Assembly (NCBI RefSeq): GCF_028802875.1
Contig: NZ_JARAMP010000006.1
Span: forward strand, 119,521-183,520
Reading direction: 5' to 3'
Length of the DNA stretch: 64,000 nt
From: Seohaeicola sp024304985
Lineage (GTDB): Bacteria > Pseudomonadota > Alphaproteobacteria > Rhodobacterales > Rhodobacteraceae
Shown here in pieces: positions 45,259-53,649 of this stretch (positions are counted from its first letter, which is position 1; every line of letters begins with the position of its first letter). Position numbers and translations under genes: made by a program. Below the pieces are notes generated by a model. The model was not told where the DNA came from and made no database searches. It saw only the letters and a list, made by a program, of their open reading frames with translations.

Positions 45259-45338
45259 ATCAGTGGTCCTTTGATGTGAAATGAGGGGGGGCGGGGCGCG
45301 CAGCAGCGCGCACCCCGGAACAATCAGGGATCAAGGGA

Positions 45339-46493
45339 TCAGGCGGCTTCGGCCTGCGCCGCGATTTCCGTATGGAAGGCCCATTCCAGCCAAGGCAGAA
45401 CGGCCTGCACATCGGCGGTTTCCACCGTGCCGCCGCACCAGATCCGCAGACCGGCGGGCGCGTCACGATAGGCGCCGATATCCAACGCCACGCCTTCGGA
45501 CTCCAGCCGCTTGGCCACGGCCTTGGCGAAGGCGGCACCGTCCTTGATCCGGTCATCGGTGAACTTCAAACAGACCGAGGTGTTCGAGCGTGTCTCCGGA
45601 TCGACCGCCAGATTGGCGATCCACGGGCGGGTTTCGCAGAAATCCCAGATGGCCCCGGCATTGGCATCGGCCCGCGCCATCAGCCCCTTGAGGCCACCGA
45701 CCGCGCGCGCCCAGTCGAGCGCCACGAGGTAATCTTCGACCGCCAGCATCGACGGTGTGTTGATCGTCTCGCCGACGAAGATCCCCTCGATCAGCTTGCC
45801 CTTGGAGGTCAGGCGGAAAATCTTGGGCAGCGGCCATGCAGGGGTATAGCTTTCCAGACGGGCGACCGCGCGGGGGCTGAGGACCAGCATCCCGTGCGCG
45901 GCTTCACCGCCCAGCACCTTTTGCCAGCTGAACGTGGTCACATCCAGCTTGTCCCATGGCAGGTCCTGCGCGAAGGCCGCCGATGTGGCGTCGCACATCG
46001 TCAGGCCCTTGCGATCCGCCGGGATCATGTCGCCATGCGGCATGCGCACGCCGGAGGTGGTGCCGTTCCATGTAAAGCAGACGTCGCGGTCGTAATCGAG
46101 CGCGGCCATATCCACGATCTCGCCGTAGCCTGCTTCATGCACGCGGGCGTCGATCTTGAGCTGTTTGACCACATCAGTGACCCAGCCCGCACCGAAGCTT
46201 TCCCATGCGACCATTTCGACGGGGCGTTCGCCCAGCATGGTCCACATCGCCATCTCGAACGCGCCGGTGTCGGAAGCGGGCACGATGCCGATGCGGTAAT
46301 CGGCGGGGATGCCCAGAATCTCGCGCGTGCCGTCAATGGCCGCTTTCAGCTTGGCCTTGCCTACGCCTGCGCGGTGGCTGCGGCCCAAGGGCGCGTCTGC
46401 CAGCAGATCAAGCGAGAATGTGGGGATTTTGGCACAGGGGCCAGAGGAGAACCGCGGATTGGCCGGCCGCGATGCCGGTTTGGTCGTCGTCAT
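45339..46493 (-). CDS. serC: Phosphoserine aminotransferase SerC
   Basis: This PLP enzyme converts 3-phosphohydroxypyruvate and glutamate to phosphoserine, the second step of serine synthesis. At 384 residues it belongs to the alphaproteobacterial/archaeal-like subgroup, with N-terminal PANPRFSSGPCAKIP, and the PLP lysine in TTFSWQKVLGGEAAHG. It is the first gene of serC-serA and divergent from serB. Its untranslated leader carries the tandem hairpins described separately. Confidence 0.95.
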   Translation of the reverse strand: MTTTKPASRPANPRFSSGPCAKIPTFSLDLLADAPLGRSHRAGVGKAKLKAAIDGTREILGIPADYRIGIVPASDTGAFEMAMWTMLGERPVEMVAWESFGAGWVTDVVKQLKIDARVHEAGYGEIVDMAALDYDRDVCFTWNGTTSGVRMPHGDMIPADRKGLTMCDATSAAFAQDLPWDKLDVTTFSWQKVLGGEAAHGMLVLSPRAVARLESYTPAWPLPKIFRLTSKGKLIEGIFVGETINTPSMLAVEDYLVALDWARAVGGLKGLMARADANAGAIWDFCETRPWIANLAVDPETRSNTSVCLKFTDDRIKDGAAFAKAVAKRLESEGVALDIGAYRDAPAGLRIWCGGTVETADVQAVLPWLEWAFHTEIAAQAEAA

Positions 46494-46517
46494 TGATGCT
46501 ATCCTTCCAGATAAGCG

Positions 46518-46544
46518 CCCCCCGTTGGGGAGGGGTGTCCCACC
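46518..46544 (-). promoter_or_regulatory. Candidate serC leader RNA (tandem hairpins)
   Basis: In the serC 5' leader, read on the minus strand, GGTG-GGA-CACC (46544-46534) is followed at once by a C-rich/G-rich hairpin (about 46533-46518) ending 24 bases before the serC ATG and just ahead of the GGAAGG ribosome-binding site (46508-46503). Two hairpins upstream of serC-serA match the published alphaproteobacterial serC RNA motif in position and architecture. I could not check the consensus base by base. It may control translation initiation of serC. Confidence 0.55.
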
Positions 46545-46650
46545 GCCGGAAATAGAAGGGTTCAGATCCTTTCACAACGGGGAGAATGACGCTATAGCGC
46601 CGCATCCCGCGCAATTTGCGACATCGACATCCACGATCGGAAACACGCCC

Positions 46651-47529
46651 ATGTTCATTGCCACCGTTCTAGCCAATCCCGCCACGCGCAATCTGGAGGG
46701 GTCTTTGCTGGACAGCCTGCGCAACGCATGGGGTGGCGGGGATGTGGTCTGGCTGGATCCTGATGCGGCGGCGGAGTTCGTCCTGCCTACCTTGCCCGCG
46801 AATCGCTGGCAGGTCTGGGAGGATCTGCAGGGCATGGGTCTGGATCTGGTGGTGCAGGGCGCGACAGGCCGGCGCAAGCGGATGCTGCTGGCCGATATGG
46901 ACAGCACCATGATCCAGCAGGAATGTATCGACGAGCTGGCCGATATGGCGGGCGTGGGCGCGCATGTGGCGGGGATCACCGCGCGGGCGATGAATGGCGA
47001 GCTGGATTTCGAGGCCGCGCTGCTGGAACGGGTGGCGCTGCTGCGGGGGCTGGATGCGGGCGTGATCGCACAGGTTCTGCGGGAACGGATCACCTTCATG
47101 CCGGGCGGGGCCGAACTGGTCGCGACGATGAAGGCCAATGGCGGCCATGCGGCGCTGGTGTCGGGAGGCTTTACCGCATTCACGGAAAAGGTGGCGGCGG
47201 TTCTGGGCTTTGACGAGCACCGCGCCAATACCCTGCTGATCGAGGGCAACCGGCTGGCCGGCGACGTGGCGCGGCCCATTCTGGGGCGGCAGGCCAAGAT
47301 CGAGGCGCTGGAGCAGATCAGCGCGCGGCTGGGCATTGCCGAAGCCGACGTGATCGCCGTGGGCGACGGGGCCAATGATCTGGGCATGCTGGGACGCGCC
47401 GGGACGGGTGTTGCGCTGCATGCGAAACCTAGCGTGGCGGCGCAATGCGATGTGCGCATCAACCACGGCGATCTGACCGCGCTGTTGTTCATCCAGGGTT
47501 ACAGTCGGGCAGATTTCGCTGCCGCCTGA
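46651..47529 (+). CDS. serB: Phosphoserine phosphatase SerB
   Basis: SerB removes phosphate from phosphoserine, completing serine synthesis. This 292-residue HAD-family enzyme has the DxDST motif at 82-86 (nucleophile D82), motif II VSGGFTAFT, and motif III GDGANDLGM. An N-terminal region of about 75 residues precedes the HAD core, as in other SerB. The ATG at 46651 was chosen because the longer frame upstream is antisense to serC. It is divergent from serC, so all three serine genes meet at one regulatory region. Confidence 0.95.
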   Translation: MFIATVLANPATRNLEGSLLDSLRNAWGGGDVVWLDPDAAAEFVLPTLPANRWQVWEDLQGMGLDLVVQGATGRRKRMLLADMDSTMIQQECIDELADMAGVGAHVAGITARAMNGELDFEAALLERVALLRGLDAGVIAQVLRERITFMPGGAELVATMKANGGHAALVSGGFTAFTEKVAAVLGFDEHRANTLLIEGNRLAGDVARPILGRQAKIEALEQISARLGIAEADVIAVGDGANDLGMLGRAGTGVALHAKPSVAAQCDVRINHGDLTALLFIQGYSRADFAAA

Positions 47530-47704
47530 CACCGGCCAAGCGTGACATTGCCGCATCACCCTGTCCAAAGGGTTCGTTCGTCATTGCCTGCGGAGAAGGA
47601 GTTCGCCAAGGTCTGCCCTGCTTGCTTGCCAGTAAAATCATCAGGTTAACCAAAAGCAACACAGGGTGACGTCGCAATGGACGTCCTCGGAAGGAGCAGC
47701 GCTC

Positions 47705-48697
47705 TTGCCAACGGTCGAGATTTTTCTGACAGGGAACCAGATCGGCACCTTTTCCGGGCTGTCCTCCTCGGGCAATTCGAACGGGATGCAGGTGAAACTG
47801 CAAGGGGTTCAGGCGCTTGGCGGGGCAGATGATGTGTTCCGCATCGTGATCCGGCAGGTGAACGCCGGCGATGACATGTTCCGCAACGGGCAGATGGTGG
47901 ACATCTATGCCTGGCCGGACACAACGCCGCCCGGCCCTCCGCTCTACAGTTCACTCAACCCGCAGCATGACCAGTTTCAGGGGCGGGCCTCGTCCGGCAC
48001 ACATCAGATCATGACCAGCCCGGCGCAGATCATCATCGCGACAGAGGGGATCACGCCGGGCAACATGCAAATCGGACCGGGTGCCGATCCGCCGCGCGGT
48101 GAGCAACTGTCCTTCAGCACCTTTCCCACGGACCCGCCGGTCTTTCCCTGCTTTGCCGCAGGCACAGTGATCGAAACGGCGTCAGGTCCGCGGCAGATCG
48201 AAACGCTGCGCCCCGGCGATCTGATCATGACTGCGGATCACGGGCCGCAGCCGCTGCGGTGGATCGGACAGCGCAGCGTTCCGGGGATCGGCGCATTGGC
48301 CCCGATCCAGATCAGCGCAGGCAGCCTTGGCAATCGCCGGGATCTGCTGGTGTCGCCGCAGCACCGGATGCTGGTGCAGGACTGGCGCGCCGAGATGTAT
48401 TTCGCGAGGCCCCAGGTTCTGGTGGCGGCCAAACATCTGGTGAATGGACAGACGATCCGCCGCGCGCCACGGGACCGGATCACCTATGTGCATCTGGCCT
48501 TTGACCGGCATGAGGTGATCTTTGCCGAAGGCTGCCCTTGCGAGAGCCTGCATCTGGCGCAGGAATCGCTGGCGACGCTGGGGGACGACACGCTGGCCGA
48601 ACTGGCCCAGATCTTCCCCGAACTGTTCGAGGATATCCCCCAAGGCAAGACGGCGCGCCCCTGCCTGCGCGCATGGGAAGGGGCGCTGGTGGCCTGA
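47705..48697 (+). CDS. Hint-domain (intein-like) protein
   Basis: This 330-residue protein has an N-terminal region of about 145 residues without recognised domain and no signal peptide, then a Hint_2-type domain. The nucleophile is C149 (PCFAAGTVIETASG), the block B histidine H220 (VSPQHRM), and a late conserved H269 (FDRHEVIFAEG), so splicing-type N-S acyl shift chemistry looks possible. The usual terminal HN is replaced by HE. The tail ARPCLRAWEGALV resembles the tails of the two Hint proteins at 55921-58621. The TTG at 47705, eight bases after AAGGAG, is the best start. A GTG at 47666 has no ribosome-binding site. The function of this widespread Rhodobacteraceae family is unknown. Confidence 0.83.
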   Translation: MPTVEIFLTGNQIGTFSGLSSSGNSNGMQVKLQGVQALGGADDVFRIVIRQVNAGDDMFRNGQMVDIYAWPDTTPPGPPLYSSLNPQHDQFQGRASSGTHQIMTSPAQIIIATEGITPGNMQIGPGADPPRGEQLSFSTFPTDPPVFPCFAAGTVIETASGPRQIETLRPGDLIMTADHGPQPLRWIGQRSVPGIGALAPIQISAGSLGNRRDLLVSPQHRMLVQDWRAEMYFARPQVLVAAKHLVNGQTIRRAPRDRITYVHLAFDRHEVIFAEGCPCESLHLAQESLATLGDDTLAELAQIFPELFEDIPQGKTARPCLRAWEGALVA

Positions 48698-48706
48698 GGA
48701 TGCGCT

Positions 48707-49702
48707 TCAGGCGAAGGCGGCGCCGGGCTTGATCGTGCCCGTCTCGACCCCGCGCCGGTTCAGGATCGGTGCGTTCAGGTAAAGGCGCGTCGCCGGGTGA
48801 TCCGCCGCCAGCACACCCAACCGCACGAGGATCGCGACAATGGCACATTCCGCGCCGCGCGTGCTGCCATCGGTGATCTTGAGCGCGACACCCAGTTTGT
48901 GTTCCGGGATGATGGCGATGAAGAACGCCTCGGCCCCGGTTTTCAGCGCCACGCGCCCGTCCATCGCCCGCATCAGCGCGGTGCAGGCCCTTCCCTCGCC
49001 CGCGACCAGTTCGGGGAATGTCACCATTGCCTGCACCAGACGGGTAGCGGCGCTTTGCTGGGCGGTGCCGCCGTCACGAGCGGCGGCGAAAAAGGCCATC
49101 GCGCGGGCCATGCCGTGCAGGGATGTGGCAAAATTCGGGGCGGAACAGCCGTCGATGCCGTAGCCGGGGCTGGATTCGCCTGTCACCTCTTGGAACGCGT
49201 CAAGACAGGCGCGCTGCACCGGGTGATCGGGGTCGATATAGTCTGCCCCGCCGCGCAGGTGGCGGTTCAAGGTCAGGAAACCGGCATGTTTGCCCGAACA
49301 GTTGTTGTGGATCTGGCACGGTGATTCCCCCGCCCGGATCAATGCATCGCGCGCGGGAATATCGGCGGGCTCTTGCGGGCCGCAGCGGAAATCATCGACG
49401 GTGCAGCCGATATGATCCAGCCAGCCCTTCACACGGTCTGTGTGGATCGCCGCGCCCTGATGGCTGGCGCAGGCGAGTGCCAGATGTTCGGGCCAAAGCC
49501 GGGCCGCGTCCGCCGCCCCGCTGGTGATCAGCGGCAGGGCTTGCAGCATCTTGGACGAGGAGCGCGGCATCACCACGGCCTGAGGATCTCCCCAGGCTTC
49601 GACGATGTCGCCCGAGGCATCGCAGATCACGGCATGGCCATGATGGATGCTTTCCAGAAAGGGGCCACGCCAGATCTCGGCCATGGGTGCGGGGGCAGTC
49701 AT
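48707..49702 (-). CDS. Class 3 L-asparaginase (Rhizobium etli type)
   Basis: The 331-residue enzyme matches class 3 asparaginases such as R. etli ReAV, which hydrolyse asparagine with a serine-lysine mechanism and a zinc site. The catalytic S48 and K51 (PRSSSKM), S80, and zinc-linked C135 and K138 (NNCSGKHAG) fall at the same numbers as in ReAV, with C186, C240 and K254 (ALKTGAE) close to its later residues. The ATG at 49702 follows GAGAGGAGT. A TTG six codons upstream is less likely. It ends ten bases from the convergent Hint-domain gene. Confidence 0.9.
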   Translation of the reverse strand: MTAPAPMAEIWRGPFLESIHHGHAVICDASGDIVEAWGDPQAVVMPRSSSKMLQALPLITSGAADAARLWPEHLALACASHQGAAIHTDRVKGWLDHIGCTVDDFRCGPQEPADIPARDALIRAGESPCQIHNNCSGKHAGFLTLNRHLRGGADYIDPDHPVQRACLDAFQEVTGESSPGYGIDGCSAPNFATSLHGMARAMAFFAAARDGGTAQQSAATRLVQAMVTFPELVAGEGRACTALMRAMDGRVALKTGAEAFFIAIIPEHKLGVALKITDGSTRGAECAIVAILVRLGVLAADHPATRLYLNAPILNRRGVETGTIKPGAAFA

Positions 49703-49897
49703 CGGATACTCCTCTCTCAACTCTGCGCGAGCAACGGATCATCCTGTGCGATTTTCCGCCAACTCCTCTTTCGTCTGTGGCAGGTTTCAGGCTATTGTTG
49801 CAAGGTCGAGAAGAGAATGGGCATCGCGAAAAGGCCGAAAACGGCAAAAGCGGACCCATCACGAAACTGAGGCACGGACGGCTTGGAGGCTGGACAT

Positions 49898-50437
49898 ATG
49901 ACATCAAGACTGGCGCGTGGATGGATCCGCGCAGGTGTCGGGGCGGCAATGGTCCTGGCAACAACGGGGGCGTGGGCCCAGCAGACAAGCAACAATCAGG
50001 TCGCGGCCAACACGGATTGGAGCGTCTTCGAGGATGCCGATCCCAAGGAATGCTGGGCCGTTTCATCGCCCAAGGAAACCGTGAACACCCGCGATGGCCG
50101 TGTCGTGGCGGTGCAGCGCGGCGAGATCCTGTTGATGACATTCTATCGCCCCGCTGCCGGGGTCACGGGTCAGGTAACGTTCACGGGCGGCTATCCCTTT
50201 GCGTCGGGATCGACCGTCAATCTGGATATCGGCGGCACCCAGTTCGAGCTGTTCACCGAAGGCGAATGGGCTTGGCCAGCTTCGGCCGAAGATGATGCCC
50301 GGATCATCACGGCGCTGAAAGGCGGCTCCTCTGCCATCCTGACCGCGCGCTCCAGCCGGGGCACGGTGACCAAGGATACGTTCTCGCTGCTGGGCTATAC
50401 CGCCGCCACGGATGAGGCTGCACGCCGCTGTCAGTGA
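49898..50437 (+). CDS. Invasion-associated locus B (IalB)-like periplasmic protein
   Basis: The 179-residue protein has a signal peptide (about 1-28, ending AWAQ) and the IalB-like domain: DWSVFEDADPKECWAVSSPKE near the mature N-terminus, GGYPFASGSTVNLDIGG in the middle and a final Cys that can pair with the CWAVS cysteine. In Bartonella IalB affects red-cell invasion, but in free-living bacteria its role is unknown. The ATG at 49898 is 9 bases after GGAGG. An upstream TTG is inside that ribosome-binding site. It is followed by a strong terminator and so forms a single-gene transcript. Confidence 0.85.
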   Translation: MTSRLARGWIRAGVGAAMVLATTGAWAQQTSNNQVAANTDWSVFEDADPKECWAVSSPKETVNTRDGRVVAVQRGEILLMTFYRPAAGVTGQVTFTGGYPFASGSTVNLDIGGTQFELFTEGEWAWPASAEDDARIITALKGGSSAILTARSSRGTVTKDTFSLLGYTAATDEAARRCQ

Positions 50438-50458
50438 CGCAGACCGCATCGCCATGAC

Positions 50459-50483
50459 GGGCAGCCCCTGTGGGCTGCCCTTT
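50459..50483 (+). terminator. Intrinsic terminator after the IalB-like gene
   Basis: GGGCAGCCC (50459-50467) and GGGCTGCCC (50472-50480) form a perfect nine-base stem with a CTGT loop, followed by TTTGTCATTT. Confidence 0.85.
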
Positions 50484-50560
50484 GTCATTTCAAACTAGCC
50501 TTTGGATTCGGCCTCCGAATCCTGTATGTGCCCTGCTTGTTTCCAAGGATGGATAGCCCG

Positions 50561-51742
50561 ATGACCGCCACCGCCCCGATCACCCAGGATGTGATGACCA
50601 TTCCGCGCAAGCTGCCGGACGGGCCGGTCAACCTTGTCGGCTTGACCCGTGACGGGATGCGCGCGGCGCTGATCGCCCATGGCACGCCGGAAAAGCAGGC
50701 CAAGATGCGCGTGGGTCAGATCTGGCAGTGGATCTATCAGAAGGGCGTGCGCGATTTCGAGCAGATGACCAATCTGGCGAAACCCTATCGTCTGGAACTG
50801 GCAGAGCATTTCTGCATCGAGGTGCCCGAGGTCGTGACCCGGCAGGTGTCCGAGGACGGCACACGCAAATATCTGGTACGCATCGCAGGCGGGCACGAGG
50901 TCGAGGTTGTCTATATCCCCGAGGAAGGACGCGGCACGCTGTGCATTTCCTCTCAGGTCGGGTGCACGCTGACCTGTTCGTTCTGCCATACGGGCACGCA
51001 GAAACTGGTGCGCAACCTGACGGCGGCCGAGATCATCGGGCAGGTGATGGTGGCGCGCGACGATCTGGGCGAATGGCCCGCACCGGGACGCAACCCCAAG
51101 GACGAGACGCGGCTTCTGTCCAATATCGTGCTGATGGGCATGGGCGAGCCTTTGTATAACTTCGACAATGTGCGCGACGCGATGAAAATCGCGATGGACC
51201 CCGAAGGCATCAGCCTCAGCCGTCGGCGGATCACCCTGTCCACATCTGGCGTGGTGCCGGAAATTGCGCGCACCGCGCAGGAGATCGGCTGTCTGCTGGC
51301 CGTCAGTTTTCACGCCACAACGGATGAGACGCGCGACAAGCTGGTGCCGATCAACAAGCGCTGGAACATTGCGGCGCTGCTGGATGCGCTGCGGGAGTAT
51401 CCCAAAGTCTCGAACTCAGAGCGGATCACCTTTGAGTATGTGATGCTGGCCGGGGTGAACGATACGGATGAGGATGCACGGCGTCTGGTCAAGCTGATCG
51501 AGGGGATTCCGGCCAAGATCAACCTGATCCCGTTCAACGAATGGCCCGGCGCGCCCTATAAACGGTCGTCGAACAACCGTATCCATGCCTTTGCCGACAT
51601 CATCTACAAGGCTGGTTACGCCAGCCCCATCCGCACCCCGCGCGGCGAGGATATCATGGCCGCCTGCGGTCAGCTGAAATCTGCGACCGAGCGCGCCCGC
51701 AAGACGCGCGCCCAGATCGAGGCCGAAGCCGGGCTGCGCTGA
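50561..51742 (+). CDS. rlmN: Dual-specificity 23S rRNA/tRNA adenine C2-methyltransferase RlmN
   Basis: RlmN is a radical SAM enzyme that methylates C2 of A2503 in 23S rRNA and A37 in some tRNAs. The 393-residue protein carries the CxxxCxxC cluster motif (CTLTCSFC), GMGEPLYNFDNV and a late catalytic cysteine (IMAACGQL). The ATG at 50561 (MTATAPITQD) follows AAGGA at a suitable distance. In-frame starts upstream at 50528 and 50549 are possible but lie in the ribosome-binding region. Confidence 0.95.
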   Translation: MTATAPITQDVMTIPRKLPDGPVNLVGLTRDGMRAALIAHGTPEKQAKMRVGQIWQWIYQKGVRDFEQMTNLAKPYRLELAEHFCIEVPEVVTRQVSEDGTRKYLVRIAGGHEVEVVYIPEEGRGTLCISSQVGCTLTCSFCHTGTQKLVRNLTAAEIIGQVMVARDDLGEWPAPGRNPKDETRLLSNIVLMGMGEPLYNFDNVRDAMKIAMDPEGISLSRRRITLSTSGVVPEIARTAQEIGCLLAVSFHATTDETRDKLVPINKRWNIAALLDALREYPKVSNSERITFEYVMLAGVNDTDEDARRLVKLIEGIPAKINLIPFNEWPGAPYKRSSNNRIHAFADIIYKAGYASPIRTPRGEDIMAACGQLKSATERARKTRAQIEAEAGLR

Positions 51743-51856
51743 GCGCGGAATCACGACATGTGCCAGGACCATGGCCGAACCATCCGGCCCGCGCCACAAT
51801 GATGGCGCGGTCATGCCGGGCTGCGGCGACGGGGTGTGCGGCAAGGCCCGGTTTTG

Positions 51857-51886
51857 TTTACTAGTTTATTGAAATTATTTTATAAT
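51857..51886 (+). promoter_or_regulatory. Strong sigma-70-like promoter for the small gene at 52035
   Basis: In the 292-base gap after rlmN, an AT-rich island (about 51851-51892) contains TTTACT (51857-51862), an 18-base spacer and a perfect TATAAT (51881-51886). This is rare in so GC-rich a genome. The predicted start near 51893 leaves a leader of about 140 bases. A perfect hairpin GCGTGAA/TTCACGC (51903-51909 with 51918-51924) sits at the beginning of that leader. Confidence 0.7.
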
Positions 51887-52034
51887 TTTAGAACGAGCAC
51901 CGGCGTGAACAATCCTTTTCACGCTGCCTTAATTGTTTCCCGCCGCCCTGTAATCGCCCAATTCCCGTAGAATTCACGCCCAAGTCTTTGAACAGATTGT
52001 TTCCTGTGAGGGTTTACCAACAGGAGTAAAGAAT

Positions 52035-52247
52035 ATGTCCGTTATCCAAGCCAACGACGCCTTCATGGCGGCTCAGGTTCTTGATCTGGTGCTGAGCGAA
52101 CGGCGCAAGGCGCTGTCGCCGCGTGAGTGGAAACACCGTCTGGCCGGGTATGGCTATAGCCTGACGCAAGCCGAGGGCGGGGTCGTGGTCACCAGCCTGC
52201 GCACGGGGTCGCCTGTCTGTGCCGTTCCGGGCGAAATCGCAGTTTGA
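52035..52247 (+). CDS. Small conserved-looking hypothetical protein
   Basis: This 70-residue protein is of unknown function. It is preceded by a strong AACAGGAG ribosome-binding site, a structured leader and a consensus promoter, so it is probably highly expressed. The sequence is rich in Leu, Ala and charged residues (QVLDLVLSERRKALSPREWKHRLAGYGY) with a predicted N-terminal helix and a short beta-rich second half (GGVVVTSLRTGSPVCAV). It has no membrane segment and no signal peptide. The helix-rich first half could suit a small regulator or toxin-type protein, but nothing specific is recognised. Confidence 0.72.
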   Translation: MSVIQANDAFMAAQVLDLVLSERRKALSPREWKHRLAGYGYSLTQAEGGVVVTSLRTGSPVCAVPGEIAV

Positions 52248-52313
52248 TATCGAAAAAAAGTCGTTTCGATTGCGTCGCGCGATCACTCTGAACGTGTTGC
52301 AGTAGTGAATGGT

Positions 52314-53546
52314 CTATTCGGCGATCCGGGCCTTTATCAGTGGCTCTTGCTGATCGTTGGAATAGAGCAGCAGCGCCCCCGTCGGATCGATGTCAAAGCG
52401 ACTGATCCGCGCCAGAACTGCGAAGAACCGCTGTTCCTGCTCCATCAATGCAGGGGCGCAGGCCATGCGCGTCGCCGCAGCCGGTCCGATGCTCAGCCCC
52501 TCGCCGCTCAGATCGAACGCCGCGTTATAGCGGTTGCACCCGCCGCGCCCGGCCAGACGCCGCGAGGCTGCATCGAATTCCATCGTCACATTCGCGCTGT
52601 CCACGATGCCTGCATTGTCGAGATCCTCGACCACCCATTCGACACCGGCCAGCAGGTCGATCGATTCACCGCCACATCCCTGCAAGTCACTCTCCTGCCA
52701 TGTCACGCTGACCGTTTGCGGATAGGGGGTGCCGGTCATCAGATCGCGGCAGATCGTTTCGGACAGGCGCAGCACCATGCCAGCGCTGGCCATGTCGAAG
52801 ACGAAATCCGCCCCGTCCAGCCCTGCGCGCGGCAAGCGCGTCCGCACCGGGGCCATCCCGATATTCGGGATCAGTTCCACCTGTCCCCCCGCGATGGTCA
52901 GCGACCAGAAAGGCTCGGTCCCCCGCGCACGATATGGCTGATCCGGTTCCGGCGGGACGGCGACGCATTCGGGCAACTCTTCCCCGGCCAGCGAGACCAG
53001 CGCCGTATCCCCGCGCGACCAATAGAAGGTACCCGAATCCGCCGAGTCCTCGAATTTGGCACCCGAGGCGGCGGGCACCTGCGACAGAATCAGCCGATCC
53101 GTTTCGGTTTCCAGAACCGCGCGATCCTCGAAGAAACCGACGCGCAACCGGACATCGCCACAGCGCAGGGTGCTGGCAAAGCCCATCGGTTGAAAGCTGT
53201 TCAGTACGATCTCGCCCAGGGCCACGGGCGTGTCACCTGCCGTCACTGTGATCGCATCGCTGACCCATAAAGGCTGCCCATCCATCACCACGGCGGCGCG
53301 GATGCGGGCACTGACTCCATCGGGCAGGGTCAGCGCGAAGGGCAGCGGCACCTGTCTGCCGCCCGTCTGAAACCGTGTCTCGGCCAATAGGGTGTCCTGC
53401 AATCCCCGCGCCTCGATCACGATCTCCGCCCCGGCGGGCAATGCGACGCGCGCCAGATAGGTCAGCATCCCCTCGACAGGCCGCGCCACGGCAGCGGCTG
53501 TTGCAAACGCGAGTGCCAGAAGGGAAACGCAAGCCAGACGGAACAT
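52314..53546 (-). CDS. Four-domain envelope protein: YbaY-like, MliC, COG3650-like and META/HslJ
   Basis: This 410-residue exported protein (signal peptide about 1-22) strings together four small envelope domains. They are a YbaY-like beta domain (about 24-115, GMLTYLARVALPAGAEIVIE), an MliC-like lysozyme-inhibitor domain (about 120-205, with SGAKFEDSADSGTFYWSRGD and paired cysteines), a COG3650-like domain (about 212-305, RARGTEPFWSLTIAGG) and a C-terminal META/HslJ domain (about 308-405, WVVEDLDN, GCNRYNAAFDL, TRMAC). MliC inhibits host C-type lysozyme, and HslJ is tied to stress and novobiocin resistance. A combined cell-wall shield is inferred. The ATG at 53546 follows GGAAAGG and opens the signal peptide. 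Confidence 0.83.
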   Translation of the reverse strand: MFRLACVSLLALAFATAAAVARPVEGMLTYLARVALPAGAEIVIEARGLQDTLLAETRFQTGGRQVPLPFALTLPDGVSARIRAAVVMDGQPLWVSDAITVTAGDTPVALGEIVLNSFQPMGFASTLRCGDVRLRVGFFEDRAVLETETDRLILSQVPAASGAKFEDSADSGTFYWSRGDTALVSLAGEELPECVAVPPEPDQPYRARGTEPFWSLTIAGGQVELIPNIGMAPVRTRLPRAGLDGADFVFDMASAGMVLRLSETICRDLMTGTPYPQTVSVTWQESDLQGCGGESIDLLAGVEWVVEDLDNAGIVDSANVTMEFDAASRRLAGRGGCNRYNAAFDLSGEGLSIGPAAATRMACAPALMEQEQRFFAVLARISRFDIDPTGALLLYSNDQQEPLIKARIAE

Positions 53547-53649
53547 CACGGACCCTTTCCAGAGTAACAGGGATATCACCGGTCAGTATAGACCGGCCGG
53601 ACATCCGCTCAATGGTTTTGGACGGGACAAGGCGAAGATTGGCCAGCCG

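Noticed and set aside
47666..47704. GTG start for the first Hint protein
   Set aside because: It has no ribosome-binding site, whereas AAGGAG lies eight bases before the TTG at 47705.
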